Part shown: positions 1 through 12,560 of the stretch, in pieces | Position numbering within the stretch: the first letter of the stretch is position 1 | Layout: each line of letters begins with the position of its first letter | Program-made: the position numbers and the translations under genes | NCBI GenBank assembly: GCA_964017235.1 | Contig: OZ024935.1 | Location: 87,325,052-87,389,051, forward strand | Direction: 5' to 3' | DNA: 64,000 nucleotides | Origin: Sabellastarte sp. h YS-2021 | Lineage: Eukaryota; Annelida; Polychaeta; Sabellida; Sabellidae | The notes under the pieces: model-generated | Databases searched by the model: none | What the model was told of the DNA's origin: nothing | What the model saw: only the letters and a program-made list of their open reading frames with translations

Positions 1-636
1 ATGTTGTTGTGTTATATCTGCAATTGGTGACACATACAATGTGAATAACAGGGGTCCTAGCACTGACCCTTGGGGAAATCCAAAATGAAATTTATTTTTA
101 GCAGATGTTGAATTTTCTATTTGAACATACTGGCTTCTGCTTAACACATTGCTGCTTAACTTCAGTGGAGATACAGGTACTCATTACACTACATCACAAT
201 TCATGAAAGTCCAGAGACAAAAAAAATGAAAAGAAAGAGATCTCTAGAAGAGAGAGTCTAGCCAGAGCTCGCTCTTAAAAAGGTTATTTTAGGTTATTTC
301 ATAATAGTACGTTTACCCGGTCAACATATCTTTTACTCTTATAGTTGATGTTAAAATTCTTAGTTAGTATAATACTTGGTGGCTAGAATAGCAAAAAGAT
401 AGTTCATCTTGTGTAAGTCCCTGAAGTCATGGTGATGACTAATTAAAAAAAAACGTTATGTTAATTATTTCACTAATTCTTAGATTATGTATTTATTTTT
501 ACAGTTCACTGTTCTTGCCTTATTTATGTTATAGACTTCCTTCAGTACATTGTAGAGCACAATGATATTTACATGTCATCATCATTCAGAACTATAGTTG
601 TGCACAGCAAGACTCACAATTTTTCCAGCAGATATT
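1..636. other. unassigned AT-rich DNA
   Basis: No open frame of coding quality, no tRNA-like box pair and no recognisable repeat end was seen. Probably intergenic or intronic. Confidence 0.4.
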
Positions 637-712
637 GGGGGTCACGGTGGCAGAGTTGTAACACTCTCGCCTCCCACCTCTCAGATCGGGTTTTACAATA
701 ATAAATAATTTA
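637..712 (+). repeat. tRNA-derived SINE, internally deleted copy
   Basis: The first 55 bases match the head of the full SINE at 58,304, including the A-box-like TGGCAGAGT and the run CTCGCCTCCCACCTCT. The copy then passes directly into an ATAATAAATAA-type tail, so the B box and body are missing. The head-to-tail jump suggests internal deletion or a template switch during retrotransposition. Confidence 0.65.
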
Positions 713-1710
713 GATTTCTCCAATTTGGGCTTCTTACTACCTTTTTCGGATCTGAAGCGATGCATATAATTATATTCTGTCCTTCATTTTTCCTGATTTA
801 TTTTTCAAACTTATTTTTGCCAGCATTCTACCTGTGTCCTGAACTTAATTTGTTAAAATGTTCACCTATATTATTCTCATAGTCATGCTTCTAAAATTGG
901 TTATTCAGCAGTAACAGATATAATGCGGTCAGTTTTCTTTGGCTTCAGCTGTATGTTGGCTAGCTCAGTTTAGCATTATTTCATTTGGAGCCATCCACGA
1001 CCTTAAAGAACTTTTATGTTACACCATGATGTACATATCATGCACACTTTAAATGCTGGTTCATGGTGTTGCAGAATGACTACACGTGCTGCATTTGCCA
1101 CCAGTGAAAATCAAGGACATATGAGTCGCCCTCCTTGCACCTCCGTTGCCAGCCTCCAATTCATTTTTATGTGCATGCCTATGTGCTGTCTTCTTACAGA
1201 TCTTAATTTCACAGTTACGACTGTTGGTTGACCTAAACTTTTCTTTTGGAAAACAATTATTGTGTACTGTTGCTTCGGTTTTTGTTCGTTTGTTTGTGTA
1301 AAATTCTACTATAAATTTTCATTTCCATGGTGTTTCTGTTACTTACATTTAAGGGACTTTAAACTATGTAATACTTAAGGTGTCTTACAGGTCAGTTATA
1401 AAGAGCCAATGGTCGTTACGGTATATTAAGAGTTTCCTTCAAATTCAACCTTATAGTCACTTGTGTTAAAGTCATATTGGTTACTTCATTATCCCTTTTG
1501 GCAGTGTTATGGAAAACACTAATTCATAGGGGGTGTGTCCAGAACCCAGACTGTTACGATATTTACTAATATCATTCACATAGTCTTTCTTCTAAAATTG
1601 GTTATTTGGCAACGATGTATATTACATGGAGTCAATGCCTGTATGTCGGCTATCTCAGTGTGGCATTATTTCATTGGGAGCTGTGCACGACAATCCTCAT
1701 TTTGGCTGGT
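713..1710. other. unassigned AT-rich DNA
   Basis: Short open frames only (for example 1,016-1,231), with no recognisable domain. No repeat structure was noticed. Confidence 0.4.
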
Positions 1711-1946
1711 GTGTTTATTTATTTATTTGTAGTTTTACGTTACTTTCAACACTGCACGGGTCACAACACGACGGGTAGTTGGAAGGGCAGATGAAACCAG
1801 TACATACAGTTGGTCAAGGTTCTGCACTGTAAACTGCCGACCAATGATAAGCAACTACCAGCTTTCCCACTTGAGGCCATTCCGAGAACCAAATCCCGGC
1901 CTCAGAGGTGGGAGGAGAGAATATTACCACTCCCACCATGGCCCCT
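1711..1946 (-). repeat. tRNA-derived SINE, near full length, reverse orientation
   Basis: Read on the minus strand, this starts with a head like that of the 58,304 copy, has a diverged B-box region, then the body with the TGGTAGTTGCTT motif, and ends in a TAAA-rich tail seen as TTTATTTATTTATTTG on the plus strand. Divergence from the 58,304 copy is clearly visible by eye, so it is an older insertion. No perfect target-site duplication was found; GGTGTG occurs near both sides but is too short to rely on. Confidence 0.8.
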
Positions 1947-3992
1947 TTGTTCGGTTTGGTGTGGGCAGGGCTTTTGATATTTATTAATTCTCATGTTAGC
2001 CCAGGCTAGTCAGTCTGATCATGGGGTACGGGATGATTGGAGAGTTCTTGTTAATAAAATATATCATATCTTATATAGATTTTTCACTTGTGTAAGCAAG
2101 AGATTTTTGGTGATTCCCCTCCATTGATCTCGGTCAACCACACTTCTACCAAGGCTACAGAAAGGAGGACACCTGTAACAATTTTTTTCATCTCGTTAAA
2201 TATACATCACAATTACCACAAAAGTACATTTATGATACTTATGAATCTTTCTGGTTCTACAACATAAACCATGATCTTGGGTAAATCAGTCTGCATTCAA
2301 AAAGATGTTATTTTTTATTACAAGTAACTTGACTGCCATCCGTGACAAATTTAGAAGTCTAATTGTACAATGGTTATAATTTACACAATGAGTCAGAGAA
2401 AAAACATGCATTTGTATTCTTTATTACGCAACAGAATTAAAAGTGAAATATATGTATTTCCAAGGGTAGGTATAGCATAAATAAAATAGGAAAATAGAAT
2501 TTCTGTATTTATAAGTAATCTACCGCACAACTTGTTTTGTGCACTGTAACACACTTGGTAAGCTCATTATGGAAGAGAGTAATCTGGAAGAGGAAATCTT
2601 AAAAAACTTCTTCTGTAGATATTGTGCAGCATAACCTCAAGTCACAAAAATAAAGAATTCTTATCTTATACATCTGTGTGAAATCCCTCCTCAGTTGAAC
2701 TTCGTTCCTAAAGATACAGCACAGTGATACTGTTTATCACATGAAACAGGTCTACACTTACACAATTCCCCTTCCTTGTGTTTTAACAAACATTAAATTA
2801 AATATGAAAGTTTCATGTTTTTAAATATTTAACAAATGTTGAAATAACTGTTTGGAGGAAAAAAACTGACGATTCCTTTGGATGGCTGCAAATATGATTT
2901 CTGGAAATAACAAGTTTGGAAATAAGTTTAAATAATATTCCCTGGCTGATTTATTCATAGTAAAAAGAGTAGAAAGAAAAGTTTAAAGTAAAATTTAGTC
3001 AAACTCTTACTTCAGCTTTGTTAACTTCACTTATGTTTGTCTATTTACAAGCCTTTAGGCCTTAATAGTACCAAATATGTAAAAAAACATTGGGGTGCCT
3101 GCACAAGAAGCAGCAAGTTCCTGAAGCCACCAGAGGTAGATCAATAGGGTTTAAATGGATGATTAAGAATGTAGGTAATCATGGTAATTTGTTTTTATTT
3201 TCATTGAACCTCACTTTAAATGACCATAATATCCTATTTCTGGCCCATTTTTATAATCGGTTCACCACTGTGTTCAATTTAATCAAGTGAACTCAATCAT
3301 AATATGGTTCTTCCATGATCTTTCAACACCGGTAAAAACTGTTACTCAAAACCAAACTCACACTTGCGCAAATTTAGTGAAGATTTTGAATATTGAAGTT
3401 ACAGAATTTTCATCCAATGTTACTGTCAAATATAACATTGGTGATGTAGTTACAATACACCAACATACAATTTCAGTATCATAACAATATTTGGAAAATT
3501 TATAATTCAATTTCACTGCTTAACAAAAAACTTGTATTTATTGCTACCAGTAACAAGGATACATATTGTTGTAAATCCATCACTGATGGTAGCCCAGCCA
3601 CTCCCGCTGTAAAATGTATATAATGATGCTGCAGGTAATACATTACAAAACATTACTACAAAAAAAGAACATTTTTTATTCCTTTTTAGTATATTATCTT
3701 GATATGGTGTTGGCATATCAATTTACTGGCGACTAAGTATTGCCAATGTTTCAAGTGCAGACATTCTTTTCAAACCGACTTAAAACCTTGTTGTAGGTTA
3801 TTAATTATAATTTTGAATTTGGTTGTTACTTTGGCAATCTTAATTTGTTGAATGTTCGAGGATGATTATGACTATTAGGGGTGGAAATTGATGCCCTGAT
3901 ATGCTAAAGATATTGTGGAAATTTTTTTGGTTAAAATAATTGTTTTGTGATTTAAGTTTTATATTGTAAAATATACTGGAAAACTAGATTAA
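1947..3992. other. unassigned AT-rich DNA
   Basis: About 2 kb with only short, compositionally ordinary open frames on both strands and no recognised domain, tandem array or inverted repeat. Confidence 0.35.
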
Positions 3993-4085
3993 AGATGCAT
4001 CTATGGCTAGATGCAAGATGCATCCACCTGAAAAGGACAGCTAACATGGTTGTGAAGACAAACAACATTTTCATGATAAAGAATT
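3993..4085. repeat. dispersed repeat, copy 1 (partner at 46,578)
   Basis: About 80 bases beginning at GATGCATCTATGGC align by eye with 46,578-46,660, including the shared AAAAGGACA and CTAACATGGTT words. Similarity fades on both sides. The family is not recognised; the second copy sits at the left edge of the composite satellite element. Confidence 0.55.
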
Positions 4086-4422
4086 TATAGCCAAGTCACA
4101 CTGTGGTGATGTTTAATGGCGAATATGCACGATCCTGAAAATGTTCCCTGTTGATAGCCAGTTCTTCCTCATCTGGCTATGACAGTTTCAAACTATTCCA
4201 AAGCTATCACCCCCCCATCCAGTTTTTTGCAATTCTTCACAGATAGTGGTGGCTTCCTCAAATGCATAGCCTATTCTTAGGCCACTTCATCAGTTTGTGG
4301 AAGGCGTCTTCATTGTTGTTCACTGTTCTTCAGTGCCCTGAGATATTCATCACCATTCTCAGCCAATGAGCAGCAAACATCAGAGTAAATCGCCGCTGAT
4401 TGGGGAACTTGCTACGCACTCA

Positions 4423-4620
4423 AAGAACTAGCTACCAACTAGCATTGCCAACGACGAACTTGGTGAGGATGACAGATGCCCAGGCGGACGAGATGGCTGA
4501 GTGGCTCAAAAACCATCCTGAAATGTACAACAAGGCAAAAAGGAGCACAGGGACATGGACAGGAAGGAGGCTGCTTGAGACACCCAGGCCAGGGCCATGG
4601 GCATGAAAGGTGAGTTTCAG
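4423..4620 (+). pseudogene. MADF (Myb/SANT-like) domain remnant
   Basis: A frame with MTDAQADEMAEWLKNHPEMY followed by NKAK matches the start of MADF DNA-binding domains of the kind found in transposon accessory proteins and in invertebrate regulators. Continuation (KEHRDMDRKEAA, then DTQARAMGMKG) lies in another frame, with a stop where a Trp is usual, so there is at least one frameshift and one stop. The fragment ends at a donor-like GGTGAGT at about 4,610. MADF proteins are known to accompany PIF/Harbinger transposases, so this may be a piece of such an element, though no transposase is adjacent. The domain call is from motif recognition alone. Confidence 0.5.
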
Positions 4621-5400
4621 TTACCCTTATACTATTATTTTATGTGATGATCATGTAATAATTTTCCTTTTGCTTGAGGTAGTTTGTGTAGAATAATTTG
4701 AAAATTCTGTGAGCTTGGACGTTTAAATGATGTAGCAGACCTAAGGTTTTCATATGTGTATTTATTGTTAGTTATATACAAACCCACATTATGACCTATC
4801 TGGGTACATCCATTTGCAGATGACACATCAAATCTAACCCTATGTTTTTCCTGGATATTTTTCGACATGTTTGCATGTGTCATATTATTTAGCCATTTCT
4901 TCAGCTCCCCACTGCAGCTCAATATACAATATTGAATTTACAATCATAAATTATAATCTTCACCTACCTAATGAATTATTCTATGCTCTTGTATTTGCAG
5001 CTATGGACCTGAAGATCTGCGAAAGGTATGAAACGTAAACAAGTGTGGCTACAGATGTACAGACTAACCCTCAAGTCAGTTAGTGAATATCCATTGCTGA
5101 TTTGAATAGAATTGGAATAGAAAGGTTTCCAAGGGACAAGGCATATAATTTAAACAATGATTGCTCTGAAAGGGCATATATCAGGCCTAGTTTCAGGGAG
5201 TGTTATGACCTGAACCCTGTCACGAGATTGAATAATCTTAGTCCACTTAATTACAACTTTCACAAATTCCTTTGTAAAAATAATATCATCACCTTTCAGG
5301 TGCCTTGTATGATCAAATGTAGAGATTGAATGGGGCGCAAGATTTGAAAGATGCATAAACCCAAATAAATCAATTTAGAACATAGCTTTAAATACCACAC
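4621..5400. other. unassigned DNA after the MADF remnant
   Basis: Contains an acceptor-like TTGTATTTGCAG at about 5,000, but the following sequence does not continue a MADF domain. Otherwise nothing recognised. Confidence 0.35.
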
Positions 5401-5862
5401 TCAAATGCAGTGTTTCACACTTTTGGAAGATTCTAACCAAATGTCGATATCATTAATAATGTGAGGTGTGACATTTAATGTCCTATTTATTTTCAATAAC
5501 TTCACAAAATGATGAATCTTTGGGTGCGGCAACACATCAAATGAAAGACTATAAACAAAAAAATTTACCTTCAAGGCAAACATGTAATTAGCAATAACAC
5601 ACACACAGCACTGGTTATATACCAGACATTCAAGAAATGCAATTATCTCGTCAACATCTACTTGTGACAAATAAACTGACATGCACACACAAAATGCTAT
5701 AAAAGTTCTGAACATTGACGCATATGCCGCCTCTACTTTGGGTCTGAATGTTATCTTTAGCTGTATTGCAGCCCTTGCAGTCAGTGGTTGCAAAGCCGCA
5801 TTACCAACAATCAAAGTATAACATCTATTAGTGAATTTTATACATTTGCACAGCACCTGCAC
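5401..5862 (-). mobile_element. tyrosine-recombinase fragment of a DIRS/Ngaro-like retroelement (fossil)
   Basis: A 153-codon minus-strand frame reads like the N-terminal, SAM-like core-binding part of the tyrosine recombinase used by DIRS/Ngaro retroelements: an arginine-proline-lysine entry (FRPKVEAAYASMFRTFIAFC), a helix with IIAFLECLV, a later HPKIHHFVK segment and an NRTLNV segment. The catalytic C-terminal half is not present. Orientation matches the gag/RT fossil at 9,395-12,560, and the usual order gag-RT-RNase H-recombinase would be kept, so it may be the far end of that element, separated from it by element A and other DNA. Broken and incomplete. A Crypton origin is the main alternative. 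Confidence 0.6.
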
Positions 5863-5956
5863 AAGCAGGACAAATGAAATTATTTCATTAATCGATTACA
5901 GTAAGAACTACTTTCTTACAAATACAATGAGACATTCACAGTGCCCAGGGAACCAA

Positions 5957-7745
5957 GCCAAGAAATAAACAAGGGTGCAGTGGCTGGCTTTCTGCCTACC
6001 ACAGAGTCGAATCTTTGGACAGCACTGGGTGTTGAGGTCTGTAAACTCTTTATAATCGCCCGCATTTGCAAACTGCTTCCAGAGAAGTTGTTTTCAGATC
6101 TGTGTAGTGAGATGGGTATTTGTAGTGACGTGATGTGAAAGGTTTACAAATATAAAGGGTCAGTAGATGCGCAATTTGAAATTTGATTTTGAAGTGAGAA
6201 GACACATTTTAACTTTGAAGCGTGGTTATAATAAATAAGATGGTTTATTTGGTAAATTTTAAACAATTTGGAAGACATAATTAAATCACAGAAGCAAATT
6301 GTAAGTATTTTAATAAAATATTCAACAATTTCATTTAAAATAAGAAAATATATTTGCCTTCATATTTTTTGTGCAGTCGGTACTTTTCGTGTATGGGTGG
6401 CGTGCTGTGCAGTCTTCGTCCTCATTTGTGAAACAAATAAACCGCAAAGAAATTATGAATGAAGTGATAGTATAAGCTTTCATTCAGTAAAACAGCAACT
6501 TAATTTCATTGTTGTAAATGCTTCTTCTTTTATCCTCAACTGTCAGGCAGTCACTGTTAGTGTAAAATTGTTGTCTGCGCATCCCCCATATTTTCATCGA
6601 CATATTTTTATATCTAGATCTTTTACTGAGTAGACGTTTGTCATAAATGAGTGCATGTAAACTGCGAATTTGTAGTATTTTCATTCTCAAGCAAACCAAA
6701 CCTTTTTCAGTTATATTAATTCCAAAAATTATATATTTTCCAGATAAAATATTTCACAACTTCTTCCAACACTTTGAAACAGATTGACAGAAAAAAAATG
6801 AAACCATGTGATAACTTCTAGGAAATGGAAACCCAAATATACCAAAGCGCCTTCGAGTGGTTGAATGAAAAACTACAAAACTACAGAGTTGTCCCACGAA
6901 TCAATCTGTAGTGAAATAACATCAATTCATTTTTTCTGTCTATCCATTTTGAAGGCTGATATTAGAAGCCTTAACTACTAACGGGTTCTGTAAATGGAGG
7001 GGCTCTGTATACGGAAATATATTACATGTATTAAGGTCATCTTTGTGAGAAATGGAAATAAATAGCAATAAAGCTGAAGAAAGCAAATTAATTCACGAAT
7101 TCCATTGTCGTATGACCACCAAGTGCGCATCATCCCATATTTTTATTGGCCAATGTCTAGTACTACCGTGACGTCACTTCATTCATTAATTTCTTTGCGG
7201 TTTATTTGTTCGAACAAATGAGTACGGCTGTGACTACCTATTTTAAACACAAATATCTGTCAAGCGATGTGATTGGTTCATAACAAATACTTTTTAAATT
7301 AATTGTCATGCTTTGATGAATGAATGAAGTCATGTAGATGCGCAGACAACCAATTTATATTAACAGTGTCTGCGCAATAAACCAGCAGACGAATAAATAT
7401 ATATACTTTAATTGGACTTTCACGTCTAGAAACCAGCAGACGAAACCGTTAAAAAAGACTCGTTCGAGTAGGCCATCACAATAGCAAACACAATAGTTTC
7501 TAGGACATACGGGACCTTACAGAAAGCCAGACGTAGTGCTAGACAAGGTTTTTACTTAATAAAATATAACTGAATAAAAGGATTAAAATTTTTCAAAATG
7601 GCAGAGTGTATACTATACACCTTAATGTACAGATATGTGAACAAATATTATGCAGAATTTGATATTTAAGGGCTTAAATGGCCAATTAAAAATCGCGGCC
7701 ACAACTCAGTACATAACTCGAATCAAAGATTCGATTAAAAACAGC
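5957..7745 (+). mobile_element. 'element A' copy 1, unclassified interspersed element
   Basis: At least six blocks align in the same order and orientation with 19,054-20,430: the GTGGCTGGCTTTC...CACAGAGTCGAATCTT block, a TTTGAAATTTGATTTTGAA block, AGAAGCAAATTGTAAGTATT, GCGCCTTCGAGTGGTTGAATG, the TACTACCGTGACGTCACTTC block, and a long ACCAGCAGACGAAACCGTT block. The right end in both copies has a short hairpin (here CGAATC AAA GATTCG). Inside, 6,421-6,466 and 7,175-7,222 are inverted copies of one another, and 7,339-7,348/7,367-7,376 form a perfect TGCGCAGACA stem. No transposase frame is visible, so it looks non-autonomous. The class is not determined. Confidence 0.6.
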
Positions 7746-8656
7746 ATGGGTTTAAATATATATTCAATCTACTTGAAGATTTTATATGCACATTTCAATC
7801 ACAGTATTTAAAATTTATTACAATTCAGTTTTCTTTTCTGAACTTGCTGAAACTACTGGTTATAGAGGTTCAATGAACAAAACATCAGGCAAAGGTCAAC
7901 TTATGAAGGGTCAAGTGTCCTTGACCTTGACCAGAAGCGACCCTGAGAAAATAACATAGCAAAGACACGTGCCCTTGAGCTTAAGGTCACGGAAAAGTCA
8001 GGCAATTACCTTGACCTTGAGAATGAGGTCAAAACCGAATGCTTATTAATCCCCTCAACATCTAGGTTAAATGCCAAGGTGTGGTAAAGGCCCTGCAACC
8101 AGTGGATACTCAGTGTATATATCTGTATGTGAAATAGAAGAGGTGGCGTAAAGTAAGGTCACACAGTTGTAAAGCATATTACTGAAATTAAGTAAAACTT
8201 GTGTGAGTTACTTAAAGTTATTATTAGAGTATATATGGAATGATGGAAATACCCCAATTTGGAATTACTTAATAAAATCCACTAGGATGGTCAATCCAGG
8301 TGAAAGTGTCGATATATACTGGCAAGATCAGAGGGTTGACAGTTCGTGTAATCCGTCTAGCTCAAACTATACACTACTCATAGCTCATAGATCACACAAT
8401 TGCAGTTAGAACCAGAAACCTTATGTGAAGGTAGATTTAATGTTACAGATAAGATAAAAACAATAAAAGACATGAATAGGCAATAAAATAAAACATATGT
8501 AAGTTATGTATGATAAAATTATATGTAAAAGAAAATCGCTAATAAAATACATGGATGTATGTATATACACACAGTCATATGCACATGTGACACAATTGTA
8601 TCCTCCCATAATATGATTGGCAACATTGAAATTATACTAACAGACTAGAAAGTTCA
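7746..8656. other. unassigned DNA with a TGACCTTGA cluster
   Basis: Between 7,895 and 8,035 there are several CCTTGACCTTGA/AGGTCA words on both strands, resembling decayed mollusc-type tandem repeats. Nothing else recognised. Confidence 0.4.
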
Positions 8657-8892
8657 TTAATCATTTATAATTATATTCCTTGACTTCAGCACCATGTAGA
8701 TCCACCAGAGTCGGCCTGCAGTATTATTTCCAATATTCCATGAACAAAGATCACATGAAGTGAGCAGGTACACACCATTCATGTTGTGTCTGGTGGAACT
8801 TGGGCCGCGGTCAGTATCTGACTCAACTTTAAAACCCAAGATATGAAATATGTTGCTGATCACTGTACTTCTGTCACACAATGCGTGACAAT
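8657..8892 (-). other. possible exon, unknown product (minus strand)
   Basis: On the minus strand TTTGTATTTCAG precedes a 78-codon open stretch (CHALCDRSTVISNIFHILGF, later CDLCSWNIGNNTAGRLWW) that ends at a stop at 8,657. The acceptor-like site and mixed, non-repetitive composition are the only support. No family is recognised and no upstream donor exon was found. It lies between the RT part and the recombinase part of the retroelement fossil, so it could instead be a decayed piece of that element. Confidence 0.2.
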
Positions 8893-9064
8893 CTGAAATA
8901 CAAAGTACAAGCAGTATCTGGTTCCATACAACTGAGGTTACCATAAGTATTTATATCATTACTATACTAAATGATTAAAGAGGGTTGGGTTACACAGAGG
9001 GTGGAAAAAAAATTATTTTTCAATGTCACCTCTTTGCCCTCCAGATTTGAAATGGAAGATGGAA

Positions 9065-9132
9065 GGTTATAATTCAAGGAGGAGATGACCAATCAAAAGG
9101 TTATAATTCAAGGAGGAGATGACCAATCAAAA
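9065..9132. repeat. 34-bp perfect direct duplication
   Basis: Two adjacent identical copies of a 34-base unit beginning GGTTATAATTCAAGG (9,065-9,098 and 9,099-9,132). This is a recent slippage-type duplication. Confidence 0.9.
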
Positions 9133-9389
9133 GTCAGAAGACAAACCCAGCTGGCTAATATTAAAACTTGATCAATAATAGGTTCCCCGAGCACTGACTT
9201 ACCCGACACCCTAATGCAGACCCGAATTTTACATTAAACATTACAATTGTTCTTTAGTTTCAATGAGGTCTAGGGACATGTGACACCACACAGGGTTTTG
9301 TACATATGAATGCAACCTCTCATAGTTTGAGTGAGTATTTTGCCAACATGCCACACGGTTCATCCCCCCAATATGCATTTATTGAACAT

Positions 9390-12300
9390 CAATTTCATGT
9401 AAAGCTGCCACAAGCCATATATTTCTGGCACATGCAGCCAAATACTGTCACCACAGCCTTATGATCACATTTGACCTGTACCATGTGACCTTTCCAGCAC
9501 TGATTGAACAACCTGACAGCTAGGGGGATATTAACCATTTCAAGGTGTACTATCATGCAATTTCTGAAACCACACACTATTAGCAGGTAATAAACCCAAT
9601 GTTTAAATCGGCCCCCCAGTCCTGTCAAACACGCGTCTAACAAAATCCAATTTAAGTCTCTTTTAAACTCTGGAGTCAATTATATTTTCTGATTTCCATG
9701 ATTGGCACACAGTACTTCCAACATTCTTTCTAGGAATACTCTTGCAGGTTTCATGCATTTGTGGATGTATAGCAATAAGCTAAGTAATGACTGTAACTGA
9801 CGTCTTGTGCACATTTGCTTACCCTGCCACATCTTGACAGTTTCCATAATCTGACCCATTTTTTTCTTCTGGTGTGGAGATAGTGCCCGTTCCATGTCAA
9901 AAGTGACGCCTAGATAGGTAACACGCTTGCTGGGTGGAACCAGCTCCTTTTTGTTAATAGTCCAAGATCAAGCATGAGATTCTTCAGACAGTCAAAAGTA
10001 TCTTGGGCAACAGATGGGAATGGCACCCTAATGTAATTATTGATATTGTCGATCATTGTATGACCTGTGGAATACATTACATAGCGAATGGCATCACTAA
10101 GATGCTGGAATATTTGACTTCCATGTCACATCCCAAATGGGAGACACATATCAACGTAGCCACCATTCCAACTTTGGCCAAGAAGGTCATTATCAGCCAG
10201 ATCAATTTTAACGTGCATAAAGGCATGGCTGACATCAATCTTGTACAGCAAGGGACCCCTTCCTTTAGCTTTCAATTCTGCACTGACATCATCAAAAGTA
10301 GGGAAACACAGATTAAACTCACTGTCCAAATAAGCGTTTTTATCGATACCTGCAGTTACAGAAGCACGATGGGGACAACTAAGGTTATATAACTCTGCGT
10401 CTTTTACAGTCAGGTTTGTTCCATGTCATGAATGGAGAGATATGGCCATTCTGTACAGAGTGTTCAGGAAAAGGAAGTATCATATGTGGCATCATATTCA
10501 CTTTTTTCTTTGGTATGCATCTTCCAGAAACTCACATGCAGATTTGTGATTTATACTATAATGATTTAGTGGTGCATTTCTATTAAAGTCTAGAGCAAAA
10601 TCAAACTCTATTAGGTGTACTAATTGTTGATCCCAATATTTGTGTAACAGGCTTTTACACACAATCAACATTTAATTGCGGTCTAATTGGAATATGTGCT
10701 TGCATAAAGTTTGGTTTGCCAGTAGCTGCAACCTTGCTATGAGCTTGAATGGGGTCTAGAATCTCATTTGCTTTTGAGAGTGTATCTAGGACCAACTGGT
10801 CTGTCAATGGGACAAATCAAAAATTGAAGTCTGTTTGGGTCTTCCATAAATGATTAATGTGAATGTCACTAGTAATCTTTCTACTAGCTTGTATTATCCA
10901 GGTGACAAACTTGTCCTCTATTCCATCCTACTGAACATCATACAATAAGGAATACAAACCACTGTCATTATTCACCATTGATTCACATGCGTGACTTCTA
11001 GCAACTCGCACAAATTCAAACTGTCTGCATTAGGGGAGCCATTCTCAATGGCAACATTTTTCTCACCAAATAAACGTTTAATACACAGTCTCACATCATT
11101 CACACATTCAATAGTGTTATTTGTTTGAAAAGTTTCATCAGTTTGGCAGTTTTTAACGCAAACACTAACATCCTTGACACAAGTAAGAATGACATTTGTT
11201 TCACATACTACATTATTGTCTCTAATTTCTTCATGTTTTTTTTTTCGTTTGCTTGCGTTCAGACAGAACAACATTTCTATTACATTTCATACTATTAGCC
11301 ACCACACCCATCTGAACATTTATAGGTTCCCCATTTTGTTGATTATATGTGGTTTATGGGATAACAGTGATTCAAAAACTAAGGGTTGCATTTTTTAGTT
11401 ATAAAACAACCTCACACGCCTTGTAGTACCAGTGTCATGTTTCATGTTATCTAAACCAATATTTTCAAAGGACAAGTGACCTGTGGTGGGCTTGTTGCTT
11501 GCTTTCCGCTGCCCCATCTTACTGATGGGAAGCTGTTGGCTCATGTTTTTTACCATTTATTTTTACACAAGCAGTCTTACTCTGCATGCACTAGTTGCTT
11601 AGCAAGAGTAAGGCAGTAGAAACATATGTGTCTTTGTAATCTGTTATTACTCTCGTGATCTTTGGGGAAATGGTATGTGCTTGCAAAACAGGGTTTTTTT
11701 GTTGTTCTTAGTCTTTGACCAACTCTGTTTACCAGTACCAATGTGCTTTTGAGCAGGGGCCCTATGGATGAGATCAATTCTGTCACAGTTTTCCCAATCT
11801 AGAAAACCCCTTTCCATTTCGCACAGCAATACTGCATGTGCAGCTTTCATGCCTTGCCAGGAATAATCTGTGGCTTCTTCCATAAGTTCACTTCAATATG
11901 CAATCATGGTATATTTTCTATCTGGGGAAGGTTAATCTATAATGTGTTCTCTAAACCCTTGAACCCATTGAAATGGAAAGCTGGTCATAATTTAAGCATT
12001 GTCTGGTGACCCCTCCCAAGATTGCTTCATGTGGCCAGGCTTCAACATTGCCACCCCTTTTTTACTTAAGTTTTTTCAGAACTATTACCTTGACGACTGG
12101 ATGCTTGATCTAGTTCCCTAATTCTCTGACAACTTTACGTTGAACTGAATGTGATTTCAGAATTTGCATGTTTGGAATGTAACTTTAATCTAAAGATGAT
12201 TTAGAAAAAATGTTTGCTCCTTCTTACTTGTTTTGGTTCATTGCTGAGCTTCTGTTGATTGTCCTCTTTGGCCATCTGCTGTTCCACATGATATAGTCAC

Positions 12301-12560
12301 TGTGTAACTCTTTCCAGCTGCTCCAGTATCTTTATTTGAATCAGCTCTCAATCTTTGGTGGACATGGTAGGGGAACCCCATCGATGTCAGTATCACATAA
12401 AGAGTTTATTCTCCTCCATATCTGAATGTTCCTGGCTAAGTCTTTTACATTTTTTACCCGAAGATAGCTTGTGTCTTATTTGGTATGTTTTACATTTGTG
12501 TTTCTTCACTGCAGGCATTTTAAATCAATTTGTCACTATCTCTGAAACACATAATACACG
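9390..12560 (-). mobile_element. DIRS/Ngaro-like retroelement fossil: gag-like, RT and RNase H
   Basis: Read on the minus strand the order is: a gag-like start at about 12,512 with a basic N-terminus (MPAVKKHKCK); a conserved gag segment near 11,880-11,580 (DYSWQGMKAAHAVLLCEMER, then DRIDLIHRA, then a cysteine/histidine stretch with HICFYCLTLAK); a reverse transcriptase segment at 10,330-10,126 with LLYKIDVSHAFMHVKIDLAD and a CLPFGM end; and an RNase H segment at 9,680-9,395 with LDACLTGLGG and VHLEMVNI. These are the hallmarks of DIRS/Ngaro-type elements, which replicate by reverse transcription and integrate with a tyrosine recombinase. It is broken, with several breaks, and looks old. Terminal or split repeats were not identified, so the ends given are only the limits of recognisable coding matter. 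Confidence 0.75.

Noticed and set aside
10003-10392. 129-codon plus-strand open frame
   Set aside because: It is the antisense of the reverse transcriptase part of the retroelement fossil.
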